DNA of 64,000 nt, from NCBI RefSeq assembly GCF_920984675.1, contig NZ_CAKLBV010000002.1, positions 1 to 64,000 of the forward strand, given 5' to 3'. Every line of letters starts with the position of its first letter. The first letter of the stretch is position 1. The translations under genes and the position numbers were made by a program. Below, piece by piece: positions 1-7,030 of the stretch. The DNA is from Methylobacterium sp. Leaf118 (GTDB lineage Bacteria; Pseudomonadota; Alphaproteobacteria; Rhizobiales; Beijerinckiaceae). Below the pieces are notes generated by a model. It saw only the letters and a list, made by a program, of their open reading frames with translations. It made no database searches and was not told where the DNA came from.

Positions 1-14
1 CGAGAACGAGGTTA

Positions 15-70
15 GGGGGTCAGAATTGGACGCCGATCCCCCGCCTCAAGGGGTCATAGTTGCACGCCGA
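15..70. repeat. Direct repeat pair resembling an IS21-family end
   Basis: A box of about 22 bp at 16-37 (ggggtcagaattggacgccg...) recurs at 50-70 (ggggtcatagttgcacgccg...) with about four mismatches and a 34-bp period. Multiple internal copies of a short box at the tips are known for IS21-like (istA/istB) elements, and the ggggtca...ttg.acgccga pattern is reminiscent of such tips in proteobacteria. No transposase gene is inside the window; it would lie to the left of base 1. The family name is recalled by pattern, not tested. Confidence 0.4.
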
Positions 71-579
71 AACACAGTCGGCGGAGGCATCGATGTTGGG
101 TGCCTATCGGTCGGCCCGCCCCACCTCACGAGCTTCGCATTCTTCGGCTTCAACTAGATGGCTGGGGAGCGTTGTCCGGGTTTCGGGCTGCGGCGCAATC
201 CAGTCCGGCGACCAGTACGAGGTAGGGCTACCTACAGTCAGGTTCCTGGAGTCCGGTTCGGACGCCTCCTGAACGACCGCGTCGGCCTGGTTGTGGAACG
301 TGGCTGGCCACGGTCCGGTTTCGGCGCGTTTGCACGCTAGGTGCGGCCGCCGCACGTCTCGGCGACGCTGATCTCGCTGGTCTGCCGCTATACTGGTTGG
401 CACGACTGGGCGAGCATACGGCACGGATCTCACCACGTCGAAGCAGACGACGAAGGCAGCAGATGGGAGGGACACCTACGGGTCACAAGGGTAGATTGTA
501 GGCACGCAGACGGAATATCTTGGAAGGAATAGATTTCGTAAAAATACTGCCCTCGCGCCGAGGTTCGCCCACGCGCTGC

Positions 580-614
580 GCGGGGCGGCCCTCTGTCAGG
601 AAGGGCCGCCCCGC
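580..614. repeat. Perfect 13-bp inverted repeat (strong hairpin)
   Basis: Arms gcggggcggccct (580-592) and its exact complement (602-614) enclose a 9-nt loop. No T-run follows on either strand, so it is not a textbook intrinsic terminator. It could still stop or stabilise a transcript coming from the left, or be a small palindromic repeat unit. Confidence 0.55.
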
Positions 615-685
615 AATGCCGCCGAGCTCGGGGCCCGCTACGCCCGGCGCGATGCCGAGCGGCGGAAGGGGAAGGCCAAGGCCCG

Positions 686-1015
686 TTAGGCGGCGGCGCG
701 GTCGTCGCCCCACACCAGGCACATGGCCGCTGCCTCAGCCTCTTCCCGGCAGGGGACGCGGAGGATGCGAAGCTGCACGGCCTCGCTGCCCGCGGCGATG
801 GCCTTGAGGCGCTCCTCACCCTTCAGGAGGGCGCACGCGATATCGGTGCCCTCCTTCCAGTAGCCGTAGGCGAGGTCGGCCCCGGAGAAGGCGGCCCCCA
901 TCCAGGTGCTGTGGTTCACGCCGCTGGCGAGGCACTGCTCCTGAACGCGGCGGGCCTCTTCGAGCTCGCGGCGGAGGGTGTCGGCGTCGAGCTGGTGCTT
1001 GTCGATGATGCGCAT
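686..1015 (-). CDS. Hypothetical protein, 109 aa
   Basis: I do not recognise this protein. It begins MRIIDKHQLDADTLRREL and has an amphipathic, charge-rich N-terminal helix followed by a more hydrophobic middle and an Ala/Glu-rich helix near the C-terminus. There is no signal peptide or membrane segment. The start at 1015 is preferred over the in-frame start at 1087 because GGGAG lies about nine bases upstream of it. It stands alone, with an AT-rich spacer holding palindromes upstream, in a segment that looks acquired. A small accessory or phage/plasmid-type protein is possible; nothing in the sequence shows a function. Confidence 0.55.
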   Translation of the reverse strand: MRIIDKHQLDADTLRRELEEARRVQEQCLASGVNHSTWMGAAFSGADLAYGYWKEGTDIACALLKGEERLKAIAAGSEAVQLRILRVPCREEAEAAAMCLVWGDDRAAA

Positions 1016-1207
1016 CGGGTGTGCTCCCTGGTTTCGATGGTGCCACCATGACGAGGAGCGCTTCTGATTTATCTGAATCGATTCCATAAAATTAGACCGA
1101 CCGTTCGGGAATATTGCGCTTACCGTTTGAACACCTTAACTACATCAGTAAAATGCAATTTATTAATGTAGTTTGTACGAGTCAGGTTCTCGTTCTGTTC
1201 TCAAGAA

Positions 1208-1225
1208 TGACTTCTATAGAAGTCA
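1208..1225. promoter_or_regulatory. Perfect 18-bp palindrome in AT-rich spacer
   Basis: TGACTTCTATAGAAGTCA is fully self-complementary and sits in a markedly AT-rich spacer (about 1070-1230) upstream of the 1015 gene. A second, looser inverted pair, aactacat (1138-1145) and atgtagtt (1166-1173), lies in the same spacer. An uninterrupted palindrome of this length looks like the binding site of a dimeric repressor. It is followed by no T-run, so a terminator for the gene ending at 1261 is less likely. Confidence 0.4.
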
Positions 1226-1260
1226 CTTTCAGGACCCGTCTGAGGCCCTCCGTTAACCTC

Positions 1261-1476
1261 TCAGGGCTGAAATTTTTCGCGGATAGCGGTCTCGACGGCG
1301 GGGCCCAGGCCGTCCGCCTCTGCCCCGTGCGGGCGGACCTCGTTAAGGAGCACCGGCTCCCCGCCGCGGCGGACGACGACGGTGCTGCGGTCCGGGCCGA
1401 CCATGACGCGGACCACGACCTTGACGACCGCGCCGGCGCCGGGGCCGTCCTGGGATGGGTAGAGAGGGTCGCTCAT
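1261..1476 (-). CDS. Hypothetical protein, 71 aa
   Basis: Unrecognised small protein. Its middle (VVVRVMVGPDRSTVVVRRGG) reads as two beta strands joined by a charged turn, followed by a Glu/Lys-containing C-terminal helix (ETAIREKFQP). The ATG overlaps the stop of the upstream gene as ATGA, which is good evidence that both are real and translationally coupled. It has no signal peptide, transmembrane segment or cysteine. Function unknown. Confidence 0.55.
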   Translation of the reverse strand: MSDPLYPSQDGPGAGAVVKVVVRVMVGPDRSTVVVRRGGEPVLLNEVRPHGAEADGLGPAVETAIREKFQP

Positions 1477-1769
1477 GCCGACACGGTGTCAGCTCGCGCA
1501 GGCGCCGGCAACGCCTCGAACCGCCCGTACCGGCGCGTCGTCGGCCGGGCGATGAGGAGCTCCCGCCGGTACGCCAGGCAGACGTCGGCGACCGCGGCCT
1601 CGCCCGTGTAGCGCGTCGCCGGCGCCGGGCCCTCGATGCGGGCATGGTGGCGGCAGGCCGCGCACCGGCCGGCGGGGTCCTCGCGGCGGAATCCCCGCAC
1701 GTCGTCGGGGACGGCATGCGGCCGCGTCCCGGAGAGCGAGGTCAGGCTGAGGTAGGCGTTGGCGGGCAT
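1473..1769 (-). CDS. Hypothetical protein with CxxC-HH motif, 98 aa
   Basis: Unrecognised. Starting at MPANAYLSLT, it carries Cys36 and Cys39 followed by His41-His42 (RCAACRHHARI), a cluster that could bind zinc or another metal, and a further Cys64. The start at 1769 is supported by GGAGG about seven bases upstream and removes a non-coding-looking extension to 1973. It is the first gene of a two-gene unit with the 71-aa protein, overlapping by ATGA. Upstream lie three operator-like boxes (1886-1924), so the pair is probably regulated as a unit. It lies between a possible IS end and a tRNA gene, in DNA that looks acquired. Confidence 0.6.
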   Translation of the reverse strand: MPANAYLSLTSLSGTRPHAVPDDVRGFRREDPAGRCAACRHHARIEGPAPATRYTGEAAVADVCLAYRRELLIARPTTRRYGRFEALPAPARADTVSA

Positions 1770-1885
1770 GGCGGCCTCCGGAGGGTGACCACCTATCTTT
1801 CGTGCGAGGGTGCCGGAGTTCGACACAGGAAAGTTCGAGGGGCTGTCCCAGGCCGAATCAGGCGGGCCATGGGCCAGGCCTGAAA

Positions 1886-1924
1886 CTGGTATCATGCTGG
1901 TATCAGGCCGAAATCTGATACCAG
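1886..1924. promoter_or_regulatory. Three operator-like boxes (ctggtatca)
   Basis: ctggtatca occurs at 1886-1894 and again at 1897-1905, an 11-bp spacing close to one helical turn. Its complement tgataccag follows at 1916-1924. The last two boxes form a 10-bp inverted repeat (ctggtatcag / ctgataccag) with an 8-base loop. The array lies 117-155 bp upstream of the start of the two-gene unit at 1769 and downstream of the tRNA-Gly 3' end. Phased direct and inverted copies suggest a cooperative regulator; which one cannot be told. Confidence 0.5.
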
Positions 1925-1986
1925 AACAGCCTCGAAAGAACTTGAGGAAGTCCTCGCAACCGCCTGATGGCAATGCGCTAAGGGGT

Positions 1987-2061
1987 TGGAGCGGGCGATC
2001 GGGATCGAACCGACGACATTCAGCTTGGGAAGCTGACGTTCTACCACTGAACTACGCCCGC
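1987..2061 (-). tRNA. tRNA-Gly (anticodon CCC)
   Basis: Read on the minus strand, it folds as a full cloverleaf: acceptor GCGGGCG/CGCCCGC, D stem GTTC/GAAC, anticodon stem TCAGC/GCTGA with loop TTCCCAA, T stem GTCGG/CCGAT with loop TTCGATC, discriminator T and an encoded CCA. The loop gives anticodon CCC, reading GGG glycine codons. Its 3' end faces the accessory-looking left segment, the usual position of an integrative element. Confidence 0.95.
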
Positions 2062-2164
2062 AACGGATGCGTTTTGAACGGCTCCGGGGGCGCGAGTCAA
2101 CGTCTTTCCTGAGGGCGCCGGGCGGGCGGTCGCGGATTCATCGCGGGCAAGCGGGGCGGAGGCC

Positions 2165-3793
2165 CTACCCCACGCCGGTCGGGCCATCGATGACGCGGCG
2201 CACCCGGCGGGCGAGCTCCATGCGCTTGTAGGGCTTGTTGATAATCTCGAACTCGGTACCGCCCGCGTCGGTGCGCTCCAGCGAGGCCTCGGCATAGCCG
2301 GTGGTGAGCAGCACCGTGATCTTCGGCTGACGCTCCCGGGCGGCGCGGGCCAGCATCACGCCGTTCATGCCGCCGGGCATGATCAGGTCGGTGAACAGGA
2401 GGTCGATGCGCTCCTCGCCGTCGAGGATGTCGAGGGCCGCCTTCGGCGTATCGACCACGACGACCCGGTAGCCGAAATCCTCCAGGATCGTGCCCGCCGT
2501 CGCCGCCACGTCCGGCCGGTCGTCGACGACGAGCACCCGTTCGGTGCCGTGCCGGTCGGCGGCGCGCTGGACGGGCTTGGCCTCTTCCTCGGCCTTCTGA
2601 TCGGAGGCCGGGAACAGGAGGCGCACGGTCGTGCCGTGGCCGACCTCGGAATGGATCTTGACCGAGCCGCCCGACTGCTTGACGAAGCCGTAGACCATGG
2701 CAAGGCCGAGCCCGGTGCCCCGCCCCTCCCCCTTGGTGGTGAAGAACGGCTCCATCACCCGCGTGAGGATCTCCGGCGGCATGCCCGAGCCGGTATCGGT
2801 CACCGAGACCACCACATAGGCCCCCGGCGGCACCGTCCTGGTGAGCGCGGTGTCCTCGTCCTCGATCAGCTGGTTTCCGGTCCGCACCGTCACGGTGCCG
2901 CCGTCCGGCATCGCGTCGCGGGCGTTGATGAGCACGTTGAGGAGGGCCACCTCGGCCTGGGTCGGGTCGATGCGCGTCGCCCAGAGGTCCGCCGCCAGCA
3001 CGGATCGCAGCTCGATGTCCTCGCCGAGCGTCCGGCCGATCATCTCGCTCATGCCCTCGACGAGGCCGTTGAGGTTGAGGAGCCGCCCCTCCAGGCGCTG
3101 CTTGCGGGAGAAGGCGAGGAGCTGGTGGGTGAGCTTGGCCGCGCGGTCGGTCGCCGCCCGCACCGCCTCGCCGGCCCGGCGCATCCGGGCCACGTCGAGG
3201 GTGGGATGATCGAGCAGCGCCAGCATCACCTCGTTGTGGCCGGAGACGACCTGCAGGAGATTGTTGAAGTCGTGGGCGATGCCGCCGGTGAGCTGGCCCA
3301 GGCTCTCCATCTTCTGCGCTTGGTAGAGCGATTCTTCCGCGTCGCGACGGCGCGAGACGTCGAGCTGGGAGCCGAAGAAGTAGACGAGGTCGCCCGAGCG
3401 GTTGAAGACCGGGCTCACGAACAGCGCGTTCCAGAACGAGGACCCGTCCTTGCGGTAGTTCAGGATCTCGGTGGCGAATTCCCGCTGCTCGGCGATGGCG
3501 GACCGCACCTCCGCGATGGTGTCGCGGTCGGTCTCGGGCCCCTGGAGGAAGCGGCAATTGTTCCCGATCAGCGCCTCGACCGTGTAGCCGGTCATGCGGA
3601 TGAAGGCCCGGTTGGCGAAGATGATCGGGTTGTCCGGCTGGCGCGGGTCCGTGACGATCATCGGCATACGCGTCCGCTCGACAGCCGCGAAGAAGATGTC
3701 GTGGTGCTGATCGATGACGCCCATGGGGCCGCCGCTCCCGCTCACCGGCGTGTTGGGGCCAGGCGCCTGCGGCTTCTCGGGCGAAGTGGGCAT
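2165..3793 (-). CDS. LOV-domain hybrid histidine kinase (blue-light sensor)
   Basis: A 542-aa soluble sensor kinase. An N-terminal LOV/PAS domain (about 32-150) contains the flavin-adduct motif NNCRFLQGP with Cys80, preceded by [10 protein letters not shown], so it should bind FMN and respond to blue light or redox state. Next come a HisKA domain with His174 ([12 protein letters not shown]), a HATPase domain with N box [21 protein letters not shown] and [10 protein letters not shown], and a C-terminal receiver (about 419-537) with DD at 424-425, phospho-acceptor Asp469 (FTDLIMP) and Lys520. No membrane segment is present. The start at 3793 is preferred; ATG at 3724 would also keep the LOV domain intact. 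It is monocistronic. LOV-HK-REC proteins in this group are often tied to the general stress response; that link is inferred. Confidence 0.92.
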   Translation of the reverse strand: MPTSPEKPQAPGPNTPVSGSGGPMGVIDQHHDIFFAAVERTRMPMIVTDPRQPDNPIIFANRAFIRMTGYTVEALIGNNCRFLQGPETDRDTIAEVRSAIAEQREFATEILNYRKDGSSFWNALFVSPVFNRSGDLVYFFGSQLDVSRRRDAEESLYQAQKMESLGQLTGGIAHDFNNLLQVVSGHNEVMLALLDHPTLDVARMRRAGEAVRAATDRAAKLTHQLLAFSRKQRLEGRLLNLNGLVEGMSEMIGRTLGEDIELRSVLAADLWATRIDPTQAEVALLNVLINARDAMPDGGTVTVRTGNQLIEDEDTALTRTVPPGAYVVVSVTDTGSGMPPEILTRVMEPFFTTKGEGRGTGLGLAMVYGFVKQSGGSVKIHSEVGHGTTVRLLFPASDQKAEEEAKPVQRAADRHGTERVLVVDDRPDVAATAGTILEDFGYRVVVVDTPKAALDILDGEERIDLLFTDLIMPGGMNGVMLARAARERQPKITVLLTTGYAEASLERTDAGGTEFEIINKPYKRMELARRVRRVIDGPTGVG

Positions 3794-4106
3794 GAAGACG
3801 GACGTCCCGTGGGAGCGACCCACGGGGTCGGATGCTGCGACCCTAATCCAATCGCACCGAAAGCTGTTCCCCGGAATTTCGGGAGATGAACAGGTGTTGA
3901 ACGACAGAAGGTCGCATGGGGATCGGTGTGAGACCGCTCGCGACAAGTCTCCGTGCCGTGGCGAGGACTGAATTGTACGAAAGGATACAGTGGGCCGTGA
4001 TCCGGGAACCTCCCGCCCGGGGGCTGCGGAGCGGATGAGTCTTCGAGGGGCCGACCGTCGCCGCCGCGTCTGCCGAGTGATGCTCCCGGGCGAGGCGGGG
4101 CACCGC
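3794..4106. other. Intergenic region upstream of the LOV kinase
   Basis: The region separates the end of the M48 protease gene from the kinase start and should hold the kinase promoter on the minus strand. I looked for an alphaproteobacterial EcfG-type promoter (GGAAC, 16-17 bases, CGTT); a minus-strand GGAAC is present at 3870-3866 but no CGTT follows at the right distance. No gene, repeat or clear operator is visible. Confidence 0.4.
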
Positions 4107-5390
4107 TTACGGGGGCCGGGTGGGTGGGCTCGCGGCGCCATCCCCGGTCGTCCCGTCCTGCCGATCCTTCGGCTTCGGATCGTCCGCCTTCGGGTCTTTT
4201 GGGTTCGGTTCCTTGGCTGTCGGTTCCTTGGCTGTCGGTTCCTTGGCTGTCGGTTCCTTGGCCTTCGGATCCTTGGCCTTCGTCTCCTTGGCCTTCGTCT
4301 CCTTGGGCGGGCAGATGCCGCGCAGGGTCTGCCACTCGGCCTCCGTCAGGAGGCCACTCGTGCCCGGGACGTTGGCCGGGGTCTCTCCCGCCGTGGCGCG
4401 GATCGTCCTCGCCCGCTCGGCGGTGTAGGGGTGCGAGCGCAGGAAGGCGGTCGCGCTGGGTCGCTCATGCGCCCCGTCGGTGATGCGCTCCAGGATGCCG
4501 GCCAGCGCCCGCCCGTCGCCGCCGGCCCGGCCCACCGCCGACACGGCGGCGGCGTCCGCCGCGCGCTCCGCATCGCGGGAATAGCCCGCCGAGATCGCCG
4601 CCTGGCCGATCGTCACCAGCACGGTCGAGCCGGTCAGGTCGCCGAGGACGAGGCTGAGCAGGAACGAGGTGCCGCCCGCCCTGATGATCGAGCGCACGGG
4701 GTCGCGGGCGGCCACGTGCCCGAATTCGTGGGCGAGGATGCCGGCGAACTCGTCGGGGCTCTTCGACTTCGTGAGAATGTCCGACAGGATGATGACCCGG
4801 CCCCCCGGCAGGGCCAGGGCGTTGGCCAGGGCGTGGCGGCGCACGCTCACCTGCGGGGCCACCGGCAGGGACATGGTGGCGGAAAGCCGCGCCGTCAGCC
4901 GGTCGAGCACCGCCCGTCCCTCCGGCTCAAGGCACAGGGGCGGAGTGCCGAGAAGCCCGACCACCTGCCGGTCGACCGCCTCGCCGAGGCGCGCCTCGAT
5001 CGCCGCGGGCACCAGCGGGGCGATCAGGCGGGAGGCTACCGGGACGCCGTAGAGCGCGGTCAGCACCACCGAGACCCCCGCCGCGATCGACCACAGCACG
5101 AGGCGGGTCAGCCCGCCCCCGCGCTCGGTCCGGGCCAGGTCGGGGCAGCACGCCGCCAGCGCGTCGGCGAAGGCCGTGTCCTCGAACTCGACGCTGCCCG
5201 GCGCGCTCGAATGCCCGATCCGGGTGAGCGGCGGCGCGGTCTCGGCGGCGCGCAGGTCGAGCAAGCTCCAATCGAGCCGCCGGTCCTCGCCCACGATCTC
5301 CAGCCGCTCGCCGAGCTGCAGCCGCACCCCATGGGCGCGGGCGCTGCGCCCGTCGAAGTAGCGGCCCGTGGTGGTCAGTGGCGCGCTCAC
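4107..5390 (-). CDS. M48 family zinc metalloprotease with Lys/Pro-rich repeat tail
   Basis: A 427-aa protein predicted to be an inner-membrane-anchored peptidase. A soluble N-terminal region (1-95) is followed by one membrane segment (about 97-118). The M48 catalytic domain has zinc motif HEFGH at 221-225 and the third ligand Glu275 in YSRDAERAADA. A hydrophobic stretch (240-268) may be a second membrane span. The tail from 362 repeats ETKAK/EPTAKEP units and is encoded by a tandem 15-bp repeat. The GTG start at 5390 lies six bases after the upstream stop, with a purine-rich site inside the end of that gene. Pairing of M48 peptidases with DUF898/YjgN membrane proteins is common and suggests membrane-protein quality control. 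Confidence 0.9.
   Translation of the reverse strand: MSAPLTTTGRYFDGRSARAHGVRLQLGERLEIVGEDRRLDWSLLDLRAAETAPPLTRIGHSSAPGSVEFEDTAFADALAACCPDLARTERGGGLTRLVLWSIAAGVSVVLTALYGVPVASRLIAPLVPAAIEARLGEAVDRQVVGLLGTPPLCLEPEGRAVLDRLTARLSATMSLPVAPQVSVRRHALANALALPGGRVIILSDILTKSKSPDEFAGILAHEFGHVAARDPVRSIIRAGGTSFLLSLVLGDLTGSTVLVTIGQAAISAGYSRDAERAADAAAVSAVGRAGGDGRALAGILERITDGAHERPSATAFLRSHPYTAERARTIRATAGETPANVPGTSGLLTEAEWQTLRGICPPKETKAKETKAKDPKAKEPTAKEPTAKEPTAKEPNPKDPKADDPKPKDRQDGTTGDGAASPPTRPP
4207..4296. repeat. 15-bp tandem repeat, about six copies, within the M48 protease gene
   Basis: Three identical units (ggttccttggctgtc) at 4207-4251 are followed by three diverged units (ending ccttggccttc) to 4296 and a partial copy. 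Each unit encodes a five-residue step such as KEPTA, so copy-number changes keep the reading frame and only lengthen or shorten the tail. The three identical copies suggest recent expansion. Confidence 0.85.
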
Positions 5391-5395
5391 CCGCC

Positions 5396-6688
5396 TCAGA
5401 ACCCGATTTCCAGGGCGCCGCCGACATCGAGCGCGTCGGCGAGACCTTCGTTCAGGCCGCTCGCGGGCGTGCGCGAGGAGGCGACGATGGCCTCGAGGGC
5501 GGCGACGTTCTCGATGCGGGTCGCGTTCGCCACCGCCTCCCACAGGCCGAGCATCACGACGCGGGTGTAGATCACCGCCATGCCGAACACCGTGGCGACA
5601 TAGAGCAGCCCGCCGCCGAACAGGGCCGCCGACTGCTGGCCGGGGTTGGCCGTCGGGCCGATGACGCCGAACACGATCGCGACGAGGATGCCGATCACCA
5701 GGCTGAAGCAGGCCACCGTCACCAGGTAGACGAAGTAGGGCCAGTAGAAGGAGCGCGCCTTCAGGTGCGAGGTGAGGCGCGCCTCCCCCAGATGCGTGGC
5801 GGAGAGGAAGGCGCGGGTCTCGCGGGCGCGATAGAAGGGGATCAGCAGCAGGATCAGCGGGAGGGCGAAGCCGAGCGTGGCCATGAACCAGCCGAAGGAC
5901 GTGGCCACCGCCGTGCCCGCGTAGCGGGGATTGAAGATGAAGGCGTTCCCCTTGCCCTTCGGATGCGGCACGAACAGGTCCACGGGCGGAGAGAAGTCGA
6001 CATTGTTCAGAAAGGCGAGTCCGGTCGCGAGGATCGGCAGCAGGCCGACCCCGTAGAAGGCGAGCCAGGGCAGCAGCACCGAGCGTCCCGTCGCGGTCGA
6101 GCGCAGCCGGCTCTCGCCGATCAGCGTGTGGTCGATGCGGTAGCGCTCCAGGCTGGCGCGCATGAACGGGAAGGCGAGGCCGAGCGTCAGGATCGTGAGG
6201 AGCCACCACAGGGTGGCGCGCAGCAGATACGCGGCGGCGGAGCCGTCCTGGCCCAGGCGGATGCCGCGCCAGCGGGTGCGCGAGGCGCGGTAGCGCCGCC
6301 CGCGGAAGACCGCGTATTGCCCGAGCAGGAACAGGAACACGCCCGACAGGATCGGCACGGCCGGCGCGAAGAGCGGCACGGCGAAGCCGAGGATGAACAG
6401 GACGAGGTAGACCGGCACCAGGATGGCGAGGGCCACGAGGAAGCCGAGAAACAGCTCCTTGCCGCGGCCGAGATACTCGGCCGGGCTGCCCGCGATCAGC
6501 GTGCGGCTCCAGAAGAAGCGCCGCAGGTCGGTCATGTACCAGAAGCGATAGATCGTGAAGGTCACGGCGGTGAGGAGCAGCCCCTTCACCACGAGGCCGG
6601 TCAGGCCCTTCGCTCCCTCGTCGAAGGCCACGAAACCCCTGGTCCCGCGCCGGTCGTCATCTGCGTGCATTGTCGTCCGCATCTCCAT
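5396..6688 (-). CDS. YjgN/DUF898 family membrane protein
   Basis: A 430-aa polytopic inner-membrane protein. Typical DUF898 features are visible, including an FTIYRFWYMTDLRRFFWSRT-type segment near the start and a second related half (TLGLAFPFMRASLERYRI). These suggest an internal duplication of a module with paired helices and an aromatic/Arg-rich loop. About ten hydrophobic spans follow in order. The biochemical role of the family is not established. It lies immediately before the M48 protease gene (five bases between stop and GTG), so the two form an operon. The ATG at 6688 has only a weak ribosome binding site; nearby in-frame ATGs at 6682 and 6670 are alternatives that change little. Confidence 0.85.
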   Translation of the reverse strand: MEMRTTMHADDDRRGTRGFVAFDEGAKGLTGLVVKGLLLTAVTFTIYRFWYMTDLRRFFWSRTLIAGSPAEYLGRGKELFLGFLVALAILVPVYLVLFILGFAVPLFAPAVPILSGVFLFLLGQYAVFRGRRYRASRTRWRGIRLGQDGSAAAYLLRATLWWLLTILTLGLAFPFMRASLERYRIDHTLIGESRLRSTATGRSVLLPWLAFYGVGLLPILATGLAFLNNVDFSPPVDLFVPHPKGKGNAFIFNPRYAGTAVATSFGWFMATLGFALPLILLLIPFYRARETRAFLSATHLGEARLTSHLKARSFYWPYFVYLVTVACFSLVIGILVAIVFGVIGPTANPGQQSAALFGGGLLYVATVFGMAVIYTRVVMLGLWEAVANATRIENVAALEAIVASSRTPASGLNEGLADALDVGGALEIGF

Positions 6689-6728
6689 GCGGGCGGGAGA
6701 GTAGCCAAGCTTTCGCTACTTGCACGCG

Positions 6729-6769
6729 AAAAAGCGCCGCATCGCGGGAATTTCGCGGATGACGGCGCC
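6729..6769 (-). terminator. Intrinsic terminator after cstA-ybdD
   Basis: On the minus strand a GGCGCCG...CGGCGC stem, extended by an inner CCGCG/CGCG pairing, is followed directly by TTTTT. It lies about 27 bases past the ybdD stop and before the YjgN gene, so it ends the transporter operon. Confidence 0.8.
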
Positions 6770-6795
6770 TCTTCGTTCGTGCTGGTTTCCGCCGC

Positions 6796-7026
6796 TCAGC
6801 AGCAGCGGAAACCTGAGGTGTTGCCGACGCCGAAACGGGCATTCTCGCGGTTGCGAAAGAACTCCCGCTCGGTCATCGGCGCCTGGTCCGGGTGGGTCTT
6901 GGCGATGTGGGCGACGTAGGCGCCGTAATCGCCCTGTCCGACCATCAGGCGTGCGCCGTCGCAGACGCATTTGTTGAACGCCTTGAGGCGATCGCGAAAA
7001 CTCTGCGACGGGGCCGGGACTGCCAT
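6796..7026 (-). CDS. YbdD/YjiX family small protein
   Basis: A 76-aa soluble protein matching the YbdD/YjiX (DUF466) family. The conserved core is visible: a YVAHIAKTHPDQAPMTEREFFR stretch in the middle, then RFGV, and a terminal double cysteine (FRCC), as in E. coli YbdD. These proteins are almost always encoded beside CstA/BtsT transporters and are thought to be accessory to them, though the mechanism is unclear. Here it begins four bases after the cstA stop. The start at 7026 fits the family length of 65-76 aa. Confidence 0.93.
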   Translation of the reverse strand: MAVPAPSQSFRDRLKAFNKCVCDGARLMVGQGDYGAYVAHIAKTHPDQAPMTEREFFRNRENARFGVGNTSGFRCC

Positions 7027-7030
7027 GGTG

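Larger units (their letters stand above)
1..685. other. Accessory left edge with no supported gene
   Basis: No reading frame here has convincing codon use, a ribosome binding site or recognisable protein content; the short open frames on both strands look like chance. Two direct repeats resembling an insertion-sequence end lie at 15-70 and a strong hairpin at 580-614. Reading frame 3 from about 543 to 689 ends in a charged stretch (AAELGARYARRDAERRKG) that looks like the C-terminus of a lost protein, but it has no start codon. The base composition is more mixed than in the core genes to the right, which fits a decayed or recently inserted segment. Confidence 0.5.

Noticed and set aside
104..475. 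Minus-strand 123-codon frame in the left edge
   Set aside because: No plausible ribosome binding site or protein-like composition; overlaps other equally weak frames.
543..689. Plus-strand protein tail ending ARRDAERRKGKAKAR
   Set aside because: Looks like a real C-terminus but has no start and no upstream body; kept only as a note in the left-edge entry.
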